A stretch of 64,000 nucleotides of DNA from Sindora glabra (taxonomy: Eukaryota > Streptophyta > Magnoliopsida > Fabales > Fabaceae): contig CM035235.1 of assembly GCA_020226215.1 (NCBI GenBank), positions 42,379,352 through 42,443,351 on the forward strand, written 5' to 3'. Positions 48,765 to 62,000 of the stretch are shown here, in pieces. The stretch's first letter is position 1, and each line of letters opens with the position of its first letter. Made by a program: the position numbers and the translations under genes. The notes beneath the pieces are model-generated. The model was not told where the DNA came from. It searched no databases and saw only the letters and a program-made list of their open reading frames with translations.

Positions 48765-51212
48765 TTCTAAAAAAAAAAAAGAAAATACAAAGAAGGCAAA
48801 CTAAGCATAACTTTTAAGTAAGACAACAATACCCACACAACTAGAGCCTGCCTTTTAGCTCTTGCACAAGAAAAATAAAAGCAAGATAAAACACTCAAAT
48901 ATGAAAGAAAGAGCCAAAATTTTTCATTGAGAAGAATTCAATCATAAGAAAGCAGAAGATATCAAATCAATAGCAAGAAAAATTAACTCAAGTGCATAAT
49001 AACATTTTGCAACACTGCACATATTGAACTCCACAACTGTAAAATAAAGAAATATATTAATATTAATATTAATCAAATTTATGTTAAAAGGAGTAATCAA
49101 AGTTTAGTATTCAATAGTTAGTAAACTTTCTTGAACATAATTAAATTAAAATAAGTCTCGTATTTTACATTTACGTATATATATATTTATATTTATATAG
49201 CTTATATTCATATTATGTTATATTTTATTATTATACTATAATTTATAATTTATAATAAAATTTTACTAGGTAAATTTGCAGTTTGAAATTTGAATTTCAA
49301 TCAAACAAAAACTATATCACTTACCTTGTTATTTTTTATGCATGTATTCCCATGGCTCTCCACCAATCTCCACAAAAGAGGAATTTTTAGTGCATTACCC
49401 ATCTTCTCTACTAATACATTTTCATTGCATTGCAATCCAAATAATGCTAGCATAAAATAGGCTTAATTTCCACCTTAAACAATTTTATTCATAATAAAGA
49501 AAATAAAATCACATTAGTAAAGAATATCACTTTCCTAAACCCATCTACAAATTGTAATTTACCAATACCTTTCTACTAGATTACAAAGCACCTTTCTAGC
49601 AAGAAGATAGAAATATTTTCTCTTTTAGCAAAAATTTTATTCTTACTAAAACCCACACTAGATAGAAGAGAAGAAAAAAATGGTGAAGAAAATGCATTCA
49701 TTTCTTTAAGTGTAAAGAGTAAAGTTGCCTCTTTCAAATCAAAACTTTTTCAACTGTTAGAACATGAAAAAAAATTAAAGTTGCTCATTTTAATAATAAT
49801 AAAATAATAATGCTTAGTCAAAAAGAGACGCAACTAAAATTATCTCACAAGAGTGCTAAAATCATGCCATGGAAGTTAACAAAAAAAAAAAAAGAAACAA
49901 AAATTTGGTGCAATACTTGGAAAGTAAGTAACAATAATATTAAATAATAATAGAATTAAATAAAAAGAATTACAATTGAACAGGACAAAAAAATGTAAGG
50001 TTCAGCAAAAAAGTAAATTGTCTACTTCGGAACTTGCTCAATTATCTTTTCTAAATGCAAGAAAAGATTTGAAGTTATTCATTTTAATAATAAAAAATTT
50101 GATAATGGTTAGGTGGTGATAGAGTGAGAAAGACATGTAGGTAGAATTGTGTGACACAATAAGGAAGACATGTGGGTAGATTTGTGCCATGGAAGCCAAC
50201 AAAAAATAAGAGAAGTCAAAAGAAAAGTATATGTACCATAAAATTAAATAAAGAATGGAATAAAAGAAAAAAAAAGGTTCAATGAAGATTTGGCAAGAAA
50301 ATATGTATTATTATTATGATGACATGAGGCAAGTACACTACAAAATTTAAGTATATAAATAGATCTATATTAATTAATTAAATTTTAAGAAATATTCACA
50401 GAAGAACAAAAAGAAAAATGAAATTTTAGCATATTATCCACATCAGGAAAAAGGAAATTCCAAGGAATAAAATTCATGCTTAATTAAAACTTATCCCGTA
50501 AAGAATAAAAAGAAAAAAGAGCTTTAAAGGAATAAAATTCATGCTTAATTAAAATTTGAAGTTTGAAATTTCAATCAAACAAACATTACATTACTTATCC
50601 CAATTCTTCTTTATACATGCACTTATAAAGTTGTTCATCGATCTCTATCAGAAGGAATCTTAAGCACATAATCCATTTTCACCAATATCCTTTCACTATA
50701 CTGCCATCGAATCTTCATCCTAGCAAAAAGATAATGAGGCTTCCATTTTGAATGAAATTTCCATCCTTGCTAAAACAATGGACTACCCCAAACCCATAAT
50801 AGGGAGAAAAATAGAAAAAAAATGGTGAAAGTGAGCCATTTATTTCTTTGACTATAAAAGGTAAAGGTGCTTGCTTAAAAAATGTTTGAACATGAGAAAA
50901 GAATAAAAACTACTCATTTTAATAATAAAAAATTGTTAATGGTTAGGCAGTCATCGAGTAAGAAAGAGACGTGATTGAAATCCTATTACGAGAGGGTTGG
51001 AATCATGCCACGGGAGCTAGCCATAGAGTTAGAAAAAAACGTGGCTAAAATCATGCCATAAAAGTTAGCAAAAAGAAGAAAGAGAAATTTGGAGAGAGCA
51101 AAAAAAAAATAAAAAATTGTAAGGTTTAATGAAAATTTTAGCTGAAAAATATAGATTGTTATGCTAACACATGGTAGGAAATTACAATGTTTTAATATAT
51201 AAATAAATGTGA
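48765..51212 (-). repeat. Helitron 5' region, with a duplicated terminal segment
   Basis: 49280-~50363 and 50560-51212 resemble each other in order: ttgaaattt-caatcaaaca, then acatgca, ctccaccaatctc / atcgatctctatc, atggtgaa-then-catt-atttctttga, cattttaataataa, aaatcatgcca, and an end like aaatttaa-tatataaata. Each ends in a possible Helitron 5' TC (minus) at 50363 or 51212. A short direct repeat aaaggaataaaattcatgct lies around 50470 and 50527. No gene was seen; it is presumably promoter DNA of the RPA-like gene. Confidence 0.7.
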
Positions 51213-51250
51213 TGGTAGTACAAAATTTTGTTCATAAATCATAAATGATG

Positions 51251-54200
51251 TCATATATATAAACTCTCACTAACAAAAAATATTAAAAAGGCCTTACACA
51301 GACTAATATGATTTACATGTCCAATAAAACTTCCTACTATTAAGCAATTGGTCAGTAAATTCATGAGCATACTGTCCATGGAAATGTGCTCAATAACAGT
51401 AACATGCTTGTGTATCTCCTTTCTCACATATTGATATTTCATATTGAAATGCTTTGAACGAATGGAACTTTTGTCATTAAGAGAAAAGTTCACAACAACA
51501 AAGTTATCCCAAAAAATAGTCAAGGGCTTAACAATATTTTCCATAAAATGAAATTTAAAAAGATAATTCTTTAACTATACAACTTGATGAGAAGTTTCAT
51601 AACAAGTGACATACCCTACTTTTGCGGTAGAGGTTATAACAATTAGCTACTTAATGCTCTTCCATGACATAACACTTCTAGCCATCATGAAAATATACAT
51701 AAATGTTGACTTTGAATCATCTGGATAATTAATATAATCTGAGTTTGAGTAACTTAAAATATCAAAATCTCTTGATCTTTTGTAAGTTAATATAAAGTCC
51801 TTTGTACCTTGCAAGTATCTTAGAACTCTCTTTGTAATAGTTCAGTGTCTCTAATTTGGATTACTCAAGTATCTTTTAAGTGGACCTACAGCAAATGCAA
51901 TATCAGGTTGTGTATATACCTAAATATACAATAAGTTACTTATAACTGACGCATATTAGACCTTTTCTATCTTTTCTTTTTCTTCATCAGTTTAAAGATA
52001 TTGAGCCTTTACCCCTCTGAATAGGCGAAATAGCTTAAAGAAAGTATACATATTGAACTTTTTTAGGATTTTCTCAATATATGACTTCTAAAACAAGTTA
52101 AGAGTACCTTAGGACCTATCGCGAAATATTTCAATGCCTAAAACAAATAAGGCATTTTCTAGACTTTTCATTTCAAAATGAAGTGACACCCATTACTTTG
52201 TCTTAATTAGTGAGTTCAAGGTGTTGCTTACTAGGAGAATGTTATCCATATAGAAGATCAAAATTATAAATTTGCCAGTATTTTTATTATATAAATACAC
52301 TAGTTTGCATTATTCTTCCTAAATTTGAGGGAGGTAACTGTTTCATGAAACTTGAAATACTATTACGGAGAAGCTTATTTTAGACTATATATGGATTTCT
52401 TTAATTTACACACCAAATGCTCTTTATGCTTCTTTTGAAATCCATCTGGTTGCTTTATACAAACATTTCCAGACAAATTACCATTCAAGAATGCTATTTT
52501 CATATCCATTTGGTGCAACTCTAAATTAAAGTAAGTAATAAGAACCATGAAAATTATAAAAGAATCTTTCTTTAATATTGGTGAGAAAGTCTTTTTATGG
52601 CCCATTCCTTCTCTTTAAGTGTATCCTTTAGCCACAAGTTTAGCTTTATATCTCTCAATCTACTTGCAAGTGTCATGCTTGGTTTTGAAGACCCATTTAC
52701 ATCTAATTAGCTTGCAATTTATAGGCAATTCTATAAGATCTTATAATTGATTTTTATCCATTTAAACTAGTTCAACCTCCATTGCAGTGATCCATTGAAG
52801 AGAATTAAAACTAGACATTACTTGAGAGAATGTGACGAGATTAGTATTTTCACTCAAATTACACTTGTGCTCTTATAAATATACTATATAATCATTTGAT
52901 GTTGCCAATTTATGCTCACTAAGTAATCTTTTCAAATAAACTTCAATATCAGAATCTTAATCTTCCTCTAAAAGCTATAATAAATCATATTATGGAGGAC
53001 CAAAAGATGAAAAATCAATAGATTAAGACATTAAGAGAATGATTATTCTTTCTTCTTTAAAGTTTATAATCTATGGTGTATAACTTCTATTGTCCAACTT
53101 ATCTTCAAAATAAATTGCTCTATCAAATTCAATAACTCGAGAAGTGTAAATCAAACAATAGAACCTACTGCCTTTAGAGCTAACATAATAAATAACAAAG
53201 AACCTAAATACTATTTTAGAATCAAGTTTCTTGACAGCAAAATATATGGCTTCATTTCCACTCTATAACCCTAAATGTAAAAATGACTTAAAATTAGTTT
53301 CTTACGATTTAGCAGTTCATATGGAGTCATAGGTATAGATTTACTTGGTACTTAATTTAAATAGGAGGCTATAGTTTTCAATGTTTCTCTTTATAAGAAT
53401 TTTGAAAATGTAGAATAAGAAAGCATACATTAGACCATATCAAGAAATGTTTTGTTCCTTTTTTGGGCTATCCTGTTCTGTTCGAGTGTATTAAGTATAG
53501 TATAGCTAGCCTCAATATCACACTCTTGTAAATACTTAGCAAAAGGACTTAGGTTCCTTCTAATCTCATCATATCTGCCATTGTACTTTCCTCCTTAATC
53601 AGAATTAATATATTTGATTATCTTATTGTACTTAAGCTCGATTGCTACTTTGAATATCTTAAATGCATCTGAGGATTATAATTTTTTTACAAGCAACTGT
53701 ATCCATCCAAAATATGAATAATTGTTAATATAAATGATAAAGTATCCTTGACCACTTATGATTGTAGGTATGATAGGATTGCAAATATTGGTGTGAATAA
53801 GTTCTAACACCTCTTGTTTTCTAACTCTTCTTCCCTTTCTGGCCTTAGTAGGAAGCTTCCCTTTGATATAATCCATATAGGTATTTAGATTAGAGAAGTT
53901 AAGATTATGCAAAACACCTTCTCTAATCAATCTCTAAATTTAGTCTCTAGAATATGGTATTGAAGAGTTCTCTTTAATTTTATTTTTTTGCTTCCCTATG
54001 ATTGTGTTAACAGTGTTAAGGGAAATTAAATCTAGATTTATCATGTACAATCCATCTATCAGTTCATCAATACCTATTATGGTTAAACCTTAGAATTGAT
54101 TCACTCTTTTACTTCTAAAATTACAAAAATACCCTTAAGATCTAGCGCCACAACTGGTATCAGGTTCCTTTTCACAGAAAGCATAAAAACCATATCTTTT

Positions 54201-54400
54201 AGTACTAGCTCACTTTTAATAGGCTAAGCTTTACTCTTACTTTCTCACCATTTCTCACTCTGACAATTAATTCATCATCATTTAATTTTCTAGGATTTCT
54301 TAACGATTAGGAAAAATTAATGATGTGGACTATGGAATTGGCATCTAGCCACCACGTATCTAATGGCACATCCACCAAATTAAATTTAAAACAAACATTG
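51251..54400 (-). pseudogene. Ty1-copia polyprotein relic (protease-integrase-RT-RNase H)
   Basis: Minus strand, in the copia order. TWWLDAN (~54350) is a damaged protease DSGAT box, followed by SVKRNLIPVVALD (~54170). Pre-integrase and integrase words EVLELIHTNICNP and GYFIIYINNYSYFGW lie at 53930-53676. Reverse transcriptase gives KWVFKTKHDT, TFSPILKKDSF, LELHQMDMKIAFLNGNL and CKLKKSIYSLK (~52730-52375), and the YVDD box reads YMDNILLVSN (~52240), with the second Asp turned to Asn. RNase H words SKSTFMYIFM and DNFVVVNFSLNDKSSIRSKH run to 51251. Stops and slips occur throughout. The gag part is not recognisable and no left LTR was found. Confidence 0.92.
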
Positions 54401-55997
54401 GCCTAATCCTTTCTTATTTTCCTATACAATATCTTTTTGGACTTTTGTTGCATAATGATTGAAGAAAATCATATTGACCATTAATGCATGTATAATGTAA
54501 TCATGCCAACCTTTTTGCTAACAACACTTTAAATATGTAATCTTTTATAGCATTATATTATAAAATCAAATACCAAAAGGCATTTTAGACTTTACAACAT
54601 AATACAAGAATCAAATGTCATGCCTTTAAAATATTAATACCAAAGAGTATTTAAGTATTTTAGACACATAATACTTAACTTTACACTTGTACTATAGTTA
54701 ATAAATTTTATCAACAACATAATGTTGAAGGCATTTATATCATTAATACAATCTTCTTTTTTTAAATAATAATTTTTTATTTAAATAAAACTAAAAACTC
54801 ATGCAATTAGCGTTATGAAAGTAGATGCATAATTACACAAATTTTTCATAACATAATGTAAGTCACTTGTAATCTTCTTTTAACAAATATTACTCCAAAA
54901 ATTATTAAAACATGTAATTGATGTCTAAAAATTTCAAATGATGGATAATATATACATAAGAAAAATTTAAACTTAAAAAAGGCTCATTTGATTATTTAAA
55001 TAAAATGGATAAAAATAATTAAAATTATTTTTATTCTAAAAAGTTATAGAAAATGCCCACTAGAGAGTGCTCCGAGAGTAAAGTGCGATGGTGCTTTCAT
55101 TGTTGCCAACTAGCATGGGTAGGGTGGAGTGTGGTGGCCCCATGCCAACTACATAATTGCTTGTGTGACTACGAGTATTATTCATCTTCTTCTAATAGAA
55201 AATAGAACTACAAGTCTATGTTGTGACTTGGTTCCTATTCGACAATAACTTAATTGTTCCTAACCCATTCTAGCATGATTTTCGATGCAAATCATGCCCA
55301 AAATTTCTAACTTGACCTTCCATAATCTAATTTAACTATTTTTAGCCTAAAACGAGCCAATAATGTGATGTTTCAAGTTTACAAGGAAAGCTTAGAAACT
55401 AGTTATGGAAGTTTTGGTTCTTCAAAAGGATTTTCACATATTCTATAATGCTTCACATATGTCATCATCCCCATGTAACCCAGTTTTAACTACCCATATT
55501 TTTTGCTCTTAATCCAATATCATAATGTTTTATACTCTAGTTTAACAATGTCATCAGTACTATATAATAAGTTTTGTGTTTTTCTTCCTCCTTTTTTTTT
55601 CATTTTTTGGCTTATGTATTTTATATAATTTCCACCAAGAACTTGAAATTCTATCTTTTAATTTTCTAGGTTTCACCTTTTCATTGTAGTAACATCGCAT
55701 GTTTAAAATTTTAAGATATTCCCAATAATCTATGTATTTACTATACACACACAAGCATACAAACAACCATGGGAAAAAAGAATAACACTTAAACATATCA
55801 TTAATACATATCATCAAATTACCTAATTGTAAAACCAAAGTATAATCACTAGAGGCATATTTCCATATTTAGCAATGCCAATGTATACATGGTAGTGACT
55901 AACATCTAACTTATCATTGGCATAAATTTTCATGAGAAGGCCAATAATATTCATCCAGAATTCCCTAAAGTCAATCACAATCAAAAGCTAAAACTAG
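54401..55997 (-). other. Probable gag/leader region of the copia relic
   Basis: Only chance frames remain, including one of 92 codons at 55838-55560 that I do not recognise. The position between the protease box and a primer-binding-like site implies decayed gag. Confidence 0.45.
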
Positions 55998-56009
55998 GCT
56001 CCAATATCA
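55998..56009 (-). promoter_or_regulatory. Possible primer-binding site of the copia relic
   Basis: The minus strand reads TGATATTGGAGC, against the initiator-Met tRNA-complementary TGGTATCAGAGC usual in copia elements (9 of 12 match). If correct, the 5' LTR lies to the right from about 56012. I could not delimit it. Confidence 0.45.
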
Positions 56010-57309
56010 ATTGCTAAAAAATATTTATGAAAAATATATTTACCATGATTTTGACTTTCAATTATAGGATGATAAAAGCAAAAGATACAAATAAATTAAT
56101 TTATAAAGATTCATAATGTTTAAAATACTTGTCATTTGTAGAATAAGCCTTCCTAGTTAATTTCATAAAATGCATTGGAGAATCCTTCCTTCAACAATCT
56201 CTCTGTCTTTGTACAATAGGCTTCATCGATGAATAGAAAATCTTAAACTCAGAGAGATGTGAACTGGAGACCTCGTATTTATAAATTAATCCAAGTTATG
56301 GATTCTGTCTATCACATGATCCAAATTTATTTTATTAGTGTGGGATCCAATTACTCATTTGTCTATTTAATTATGTCACGTCACACAAGATCTAATTAAC
56401 AATAATCCTTTTATTAATAAATCATATATAGTTCACACAAATATTAATAGAATGGATTTTAAAGCCTTTTTTGAAAATGTAATTTGGTATGAGATATATT
56501 TGAAAGTAGCCTAAAAAAGAAGATTGCAAAATTATTATATCATTAACCAAAGATTTACATATTTAAAGTTATATGAGAAAAAGTTAATTATATTCTAAAT
56601 TTTAATCCTTCAAGTGGTTGAATTGCAGATTTATAGAAGCAAATAAAATAAAACTTGCCTCATTTTGCAAAATGAAACCAAAATACTATAGTTGTTGCTT
56701 CACATTATGAGAGGTTTAATATCAAATGGTTGCCAAAAATAACATGAGTAATTAGGAGCAAAGAAAAGAGATAACCTAGGCCTTAAAGAAAGAGAGAGAG
56801 AGAGAGAGAAAGAGAGAATAGATAAGATTTGAGAGTTGAAATTAGATAAAGAAATGATAATTAACTTTCAAATTTCAAATTTAAAAAATAAATGATAGAG
56901 ATAAGAACCATTTAAATTTCAAATTAGGAAAGTGTTCTATTTATTGAATTGAATCATTTTAATTTTTTTTCATAAATTAACCAATGAAATTGCGAATTAG
57001 TTTAATTAGCATATATACTAAGATTGAAAATTTGAGATGCCTTTAAAGAGAAAATTTCTCTTTTACACTTGAATGTATGATACTTTGGTGTTATCTAAGA
57101 AAGGAAAATTGTGAAGCTTAAGTTAAATTTAGAATTAATGTGTAAATTAAATATTTTTTCTCAAATGATCAATTCTAATAGCACACTTATCAATTTTTTT
57201 GTTACTTTTATATACTAGAAGAATAAATTATATACTTTTATCCTTTAAAATATTTTGACTATTATAAATTATATTATAAAATACAAAATAATATAAAGCA
57301 ACAATATTA
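56010..57309. other. Possible LTR remnant and AT-rich DNA with a GA microsatellite
   Basis: 56010-~56500 may be the 5' LTR of the copia relic (unmatched at the other side). A (GA)n run occupies 56789-56817. No gene seen. Confidence 0.4.
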
Positions 57310-57612
57310 ACTTTTTAATTTAACCATTTGTTCCACCATTTTCTCTACATCCTTTAGCAAATTTGATCTTTTTCTCATTCCTTGACTTCTAATATTTTTT
57401 CTCTTTATGCAACTTACATTCTCCTTTCTTTTCTTTCATCGTTAATGCCTATACCCTATACTTCATTTTTTTATTTTTATAATTTTTTAATCTACGTAAG
57501 TAGCTTATGTTGAAATTGTTTTTTTGGTTCTATATTTATAAGATTAGATCTTCTAAATGTAAGTTTCTAGGATTTTCTTTTAATCAGAACATTTTGGAAG
57601 GTTTTTAACTAT
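57310..57612 (+). repeat. Diverged copy of the TNL 5' leader region
   Basis: This stretch parallels 62930-63195 in order: ttctctacatcctttagcaaa / ttctctccatcctttggaaaa, then ctcattccttgacttctaat / ctcattccttgcttccttct, a ttgaaattgttttt / ttgaaactactttt step, tttataagattagatcttct / tttgtgagattggatcttct, gtttctaggattttcttttaa / gtttctgggatttgctttta, and gaacattttgga. The match ends soon after and no TIR exon follows. It is the relic of a third TNL copy or of an older leader duplication. Confidence 0.85.
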
Positions 57613-58383
57613 GAAGGTTTTTAATACTTTGAACACAATTACTCCTATAGGAGCAACACAATCTCATTGAAAGGAATGAACATAAGACACACTCTTTCTA
57701 TGAATCTTATTTACTTTTAGTATTTCTGGAAAGAGAAAAGAATTGATATTAATATGTAGTCATTAATCTAGCATAGGGTTTAGGTATATTAACCTTAGTT
57801 ATAAAACTATAACCATTATAAGTTGATCTATTATTGAAGAACCACCTATTACTATAAGTCAGGTTCAAGTACCATTTGAGCCTAACTTAATTGTCACTTT
57901 TATTTAGATTAAATACTTTAACATTTTAATTTAAGTTACTTAATTAGGTCTAATATAAATTTACTCTAATAATTAATGCCTCATAGATAGAAAGGTTAGG
58001 GGTTTGATTTCTGCTACCTTCACTTTAAAATTAATTATCTGCATTCCTTACATCCTAAGTTTTAAACTTTTTGCTTAGTGGCAATGCTATCAATTGTGTT
58101 ACAAGATGGTAGTAATAAATATTAAACCCTTCTCAACAAAGGTGCCTCTAAGGATTGAATCCAAAGCTTTTCATTTAACTTCAAATATCTTAGGACTCAG
58201 TCTATTATCCTTGAATCAATCAATTATTGGTAGGACTTCATAGTGTAAGCATTATGTGGAAATTTTTAAAGCTTGACAACACATAATTACGTGAAAAGTA
58301 TTTTCACTAAGGTTATTTAAATTTTCTTAAAACAATTATAATCTATATCCACTTAAAATTAGTAAAATTTATAACATATAATT
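57613..58383. other. Intergenic AT-rich stretch
   Basis: No gene recognised. Confidence 0.5.
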
Positions 58384-58648
58384 ATAGGCTAAAATCCTTA
58401 TTTGGTTTTCGAAATATTAGGTTTCTATTAATTTTGTTCCTAAAATAAAGTTTGTATCAATTTAATCTCTAAAGATTTAAGCCTAAGTTAAAATTTAGTC
58501 CTTATCCTAAATGGTTAGTATTTGCTAGAAGGACTAAAATTTTACTTAGGCTTAATTTTTCAAAGATCAAATTAATATAAATTTTACCATAAGAATGAAA
58601 TTGATAGAAACTTAATATTTTAAGAATCAAAATAGAGTTTTAGCCTAT
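58384..58648. mobile_element. Foldback MITE, 265 bp
   Basis: The arms are inverted repeats of about 120 bp: ataggctaaaatcctt at the left and, read inward from the right, ataggctaaaactctatttt. Words such as aggtttctattaattt and aagcctaag are shared by both arms. Target duplication is short or lost, so the superfamily is not assigned. Confidence 0.8.
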
Positions 58649-58906
58649 ACTCATAAGACATTGTTAAGATCAATGTTTTAAAAACTAGATTGAATGGGTT
58701 GGTTGAATTAGAAAAATTATGAACCAATTATGTGATCTAGTTAACTCTTAAAATTGACCTTAACAAAATTGATTAGAAAATTAGGTGAACTAGTGATAAA
58801 TTGGTCAAACTATGTGAATTAGTCAATGTTTTCATGGTCTAACTAGTTAATTTTTTAAAAAATAATTATTATTTATAAAAATAATATTATTTTTGCTTGA
58901 TATTAT

Positions 58907-58908
58907 AC

Positions 58909-58999
<91 letters not shown>
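58907..58999. repeat. (CATA)n/(AT)n microsatellite
   Basis: Four catac-type steps followed by nearly 80 bases of alternating AT. Confidence 0.95.
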
Positions 59000-59003
<4 letters not shown>

Positions 59004-62000
59004 AGTTTAAAAGATCAAGTATTCAAAAATTATCTTGCTTGTATAAATGAAAAATATATAACATGAAAATCGAATACAATATTAATTTTTTTGGTGAAAA
59101 TTTGAATTATGAACCTATAAAAATTGAAATTATTTGATAATATTTGAAATTCTTTTATATTTTATATACATAAGATTAACTTTATAATAATTTAATTATT
59201 ATATATTAAAGATTTTAGTTTATGTTATAATTTTAGTTCAACCTGATTTAATCCCAATTGAATAATTAAATCTTACAATTTTCATTTTTAATCTAATAAC
59301 TCGTTTGATTTTTAAAATATTGGTTAAGATAATATTTATTTATTTATTTATTTGCAACTTAACTTTTAAAATAATACTATATATTTTAAAATTTCTTTAT
59401 TTATACATAATTAGTTAAAAGTTATAATTTAAGAGTGTCAAATAAATCTAAGTTTGTAAAATGGTTCATCAATTTTATCGAGCTCAAAATTCCACAATTT
59501 GAACTATTTCCATTTTATAAGTAATATGGATTGATTTGTTTAAATTAAAGTTCCCACAAATTATACAAATATGAATCAATCCGATGGATCAAGCCACAAA
59601 TATGAATCGAAGTTGAAACTTTCAAAATTTGAATATTTTCTTTTCCTACTAATAATATATCGGCCCTTTTATTTTTCACTCCTGCTCTCAATTGGCTTTA
59701 TATTTTCTTAGATTAATGTTTTATGTATTTGCACTTGCTTTCATACTTTCACACACGTACCATACCATATTGGGGCATTATCATTTATGGTGGAGAATGA
59801 TTCTCTTATGAGGCTATTTGATTCGTGGAATCTTATATTTTCAAGAAAATATATATTCTTGAAAATTTGATTTTTAAGTATGTGATTCCTGAGAATGTAA
59901 AATTCTTATATTTGATTCAATATAAATATTTTTAAAAATATTTTTTCACATTTCTAGACATATTATATTCCAATATTTAATTCATATTTTATATTTTCAG
60001 GAATCTTATTATTTTTTCAAAAAATGTCCTTATCAATTTTTTATTATAAATTGAAATAAATTATAAATTTAATTAAAAATATATGAATAAAGACTTTTGA
60101 AGATTTAATAAATTAATAATTTAAATTATATTTGATTAAAATATATTTTTATAAAATTATTTAAAAATTAAAATTAAAATTTATTTATTTAAATTTTATT
60201 AATATTTTTATAAAATTATTTAAAATTAAAAATTATTTAATTTTATAAAATATTATATTTTTATAAAATTATTTATTTAAAAATTAAAATTAAAATTTAA
60301 TTATTTAAATTTTATTAATATTTTTACTAAATTATTTAAAATTAAAATTTATTTAATTTTATAAAATATTATATTTTTATAAAATCATTTAAAATTATTT
60401 AGCTAATTAAAATTAAAATTATTTAAAATTTAATTATTCATAAAATATTATATTTTTATAAAATTATTTAATAATTAAATTAAAATTTATTTATTTAAGT
60501 TTTATTAATATTTTTATATTAAATTTTAAGAATTATATTTCATATTAAATATATATAAATTAGATTAATATTCTATAACTCACTTCTAATATCTTTAATA
60601 TTAAAAAAATATTTATAAGATTAAAATTAAAAATAGAAAATATAAGTTAAAATAAAAAAATTAAAATAAAAAAATTAAAATAAATAAGGATATAAAAGAA
60701 CGAGGATTATATTTCAATGGAATAGGAATGTGGGATACCCACCTCTCTTTATAGAAATATTTGAAGGGAATATTGAATATTAAAATATTTTTAAAAATAT
60801 TATACTTTCACATAAATTTTTTAAAAATTTGAATCAAATATAAAAATATTATATTTTTATAAAATATTCGAGAAATATTCTTTGAACCAGAAAAGAAACG
60901 CAGAATGATTCCCTCGACCATTAAAGTGGCACCGACGCTCAGAAGGAGTCAGGCACCCTGTTGCCACCTCTATCCAAAACCCCCGCGTTTACAAGAGAAA
61001 ATAAATAAAATTAGAAATGATTTGTTGTTAATGTAAATTATTGCATATTGTTAGCGAATAAAAATGATACATAATTAAAAAACTAATAAAAATTTAAATT
61101 TTGTATCAATTATAATAGAATTTTAATAATTTTTATTAATGTGATAATAATATAATATTAATATATATAATAAATCAAATTTAAATATATTGTAGGTGTA
61201 GAATTATCCATTATTCAGTGAAGTTAAAAGATTTTCTTCAGGGGGTCAAGTTTCACTCATAAAGTATATATTATATAAAAATATTAAACAACTTTTTAAA
61301 AACACATAGGTGATAATAAAAAATATAATTAAATCATTAATATTGTACTACATAACTAATTAAAATTTACATTACTGAGTGAGTGAAAATTAGCAGTAAA
61401 AATTATAATTTACTTTGTTTCAATAACGCCATCAAAGTAACTATTGTTTCAATTTCTCATTATAATATCATTTAACGAATAAATGTAAGAAAAACGCATT
61501 TTCAAACTTGACGAACTTTTAAGTGAAAACTCATAGTACAATGTCGGCATGAAATTCTGGATAATAAAATGTATATCAATATGTATTACACAAGAAAATA
61601 AGCTCAATGGTTGTTTTAAGATTTATAAATGTAATTTAATCATATTATACTTAATTTTATTGTTGGTGTACCTGATTGAAAACTTACTTTTAATTTTTTT
61701 ATAAACTATTAAATGTCAAAATATTTTACTTGAATTAATAAAATATTTTTTAAGAATAAAATATTTAATTTGATTGTAAATATTATTAATTCAAAATTAT
61801 AAAAAAATAAATTAAAATTTTAATTAAATAATATATTTTATAAATAAATATATAATAAAATTATTATCCTGTTAAATGCGCTAAATAAAAATCGTGTCGA
61901 ATAAAGAAAGTACCAAATTAAGTCGCCATGGATCGCTTGGCAATTGCCTTGACAAACCACCTTATATTATCGTACCCCGAAGGCCCCACCCCTTTTTGTT

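Larger units (their letters stand above)
31538..50363 (-). mobile_element. Helitron (rolling-circle transposon), ~19 kb, decayed
   Basis: Read on the minus strand, the 3' end is CTAG (31541-31538), preceded at the usual ~10-base distance by a hairpin (31563-31552, GTGCA-AA-TGCAC) and abutting a T, the classical Helitron 3' terminus. A decayed Rep/helicase gene (38330-33640) and a decayed RPA1-like gene (48764-45790) run in the same direction. The 5' end should be a TC next to an A. Two related candidates exist, at 50363 (TCTATTTATATAC) and 51212 (TCACATTTATTTA), because the terminal region is duplicated. No target duplication is expected for this class. The element contains a later hAT MITE. 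Confidence 0.88.
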
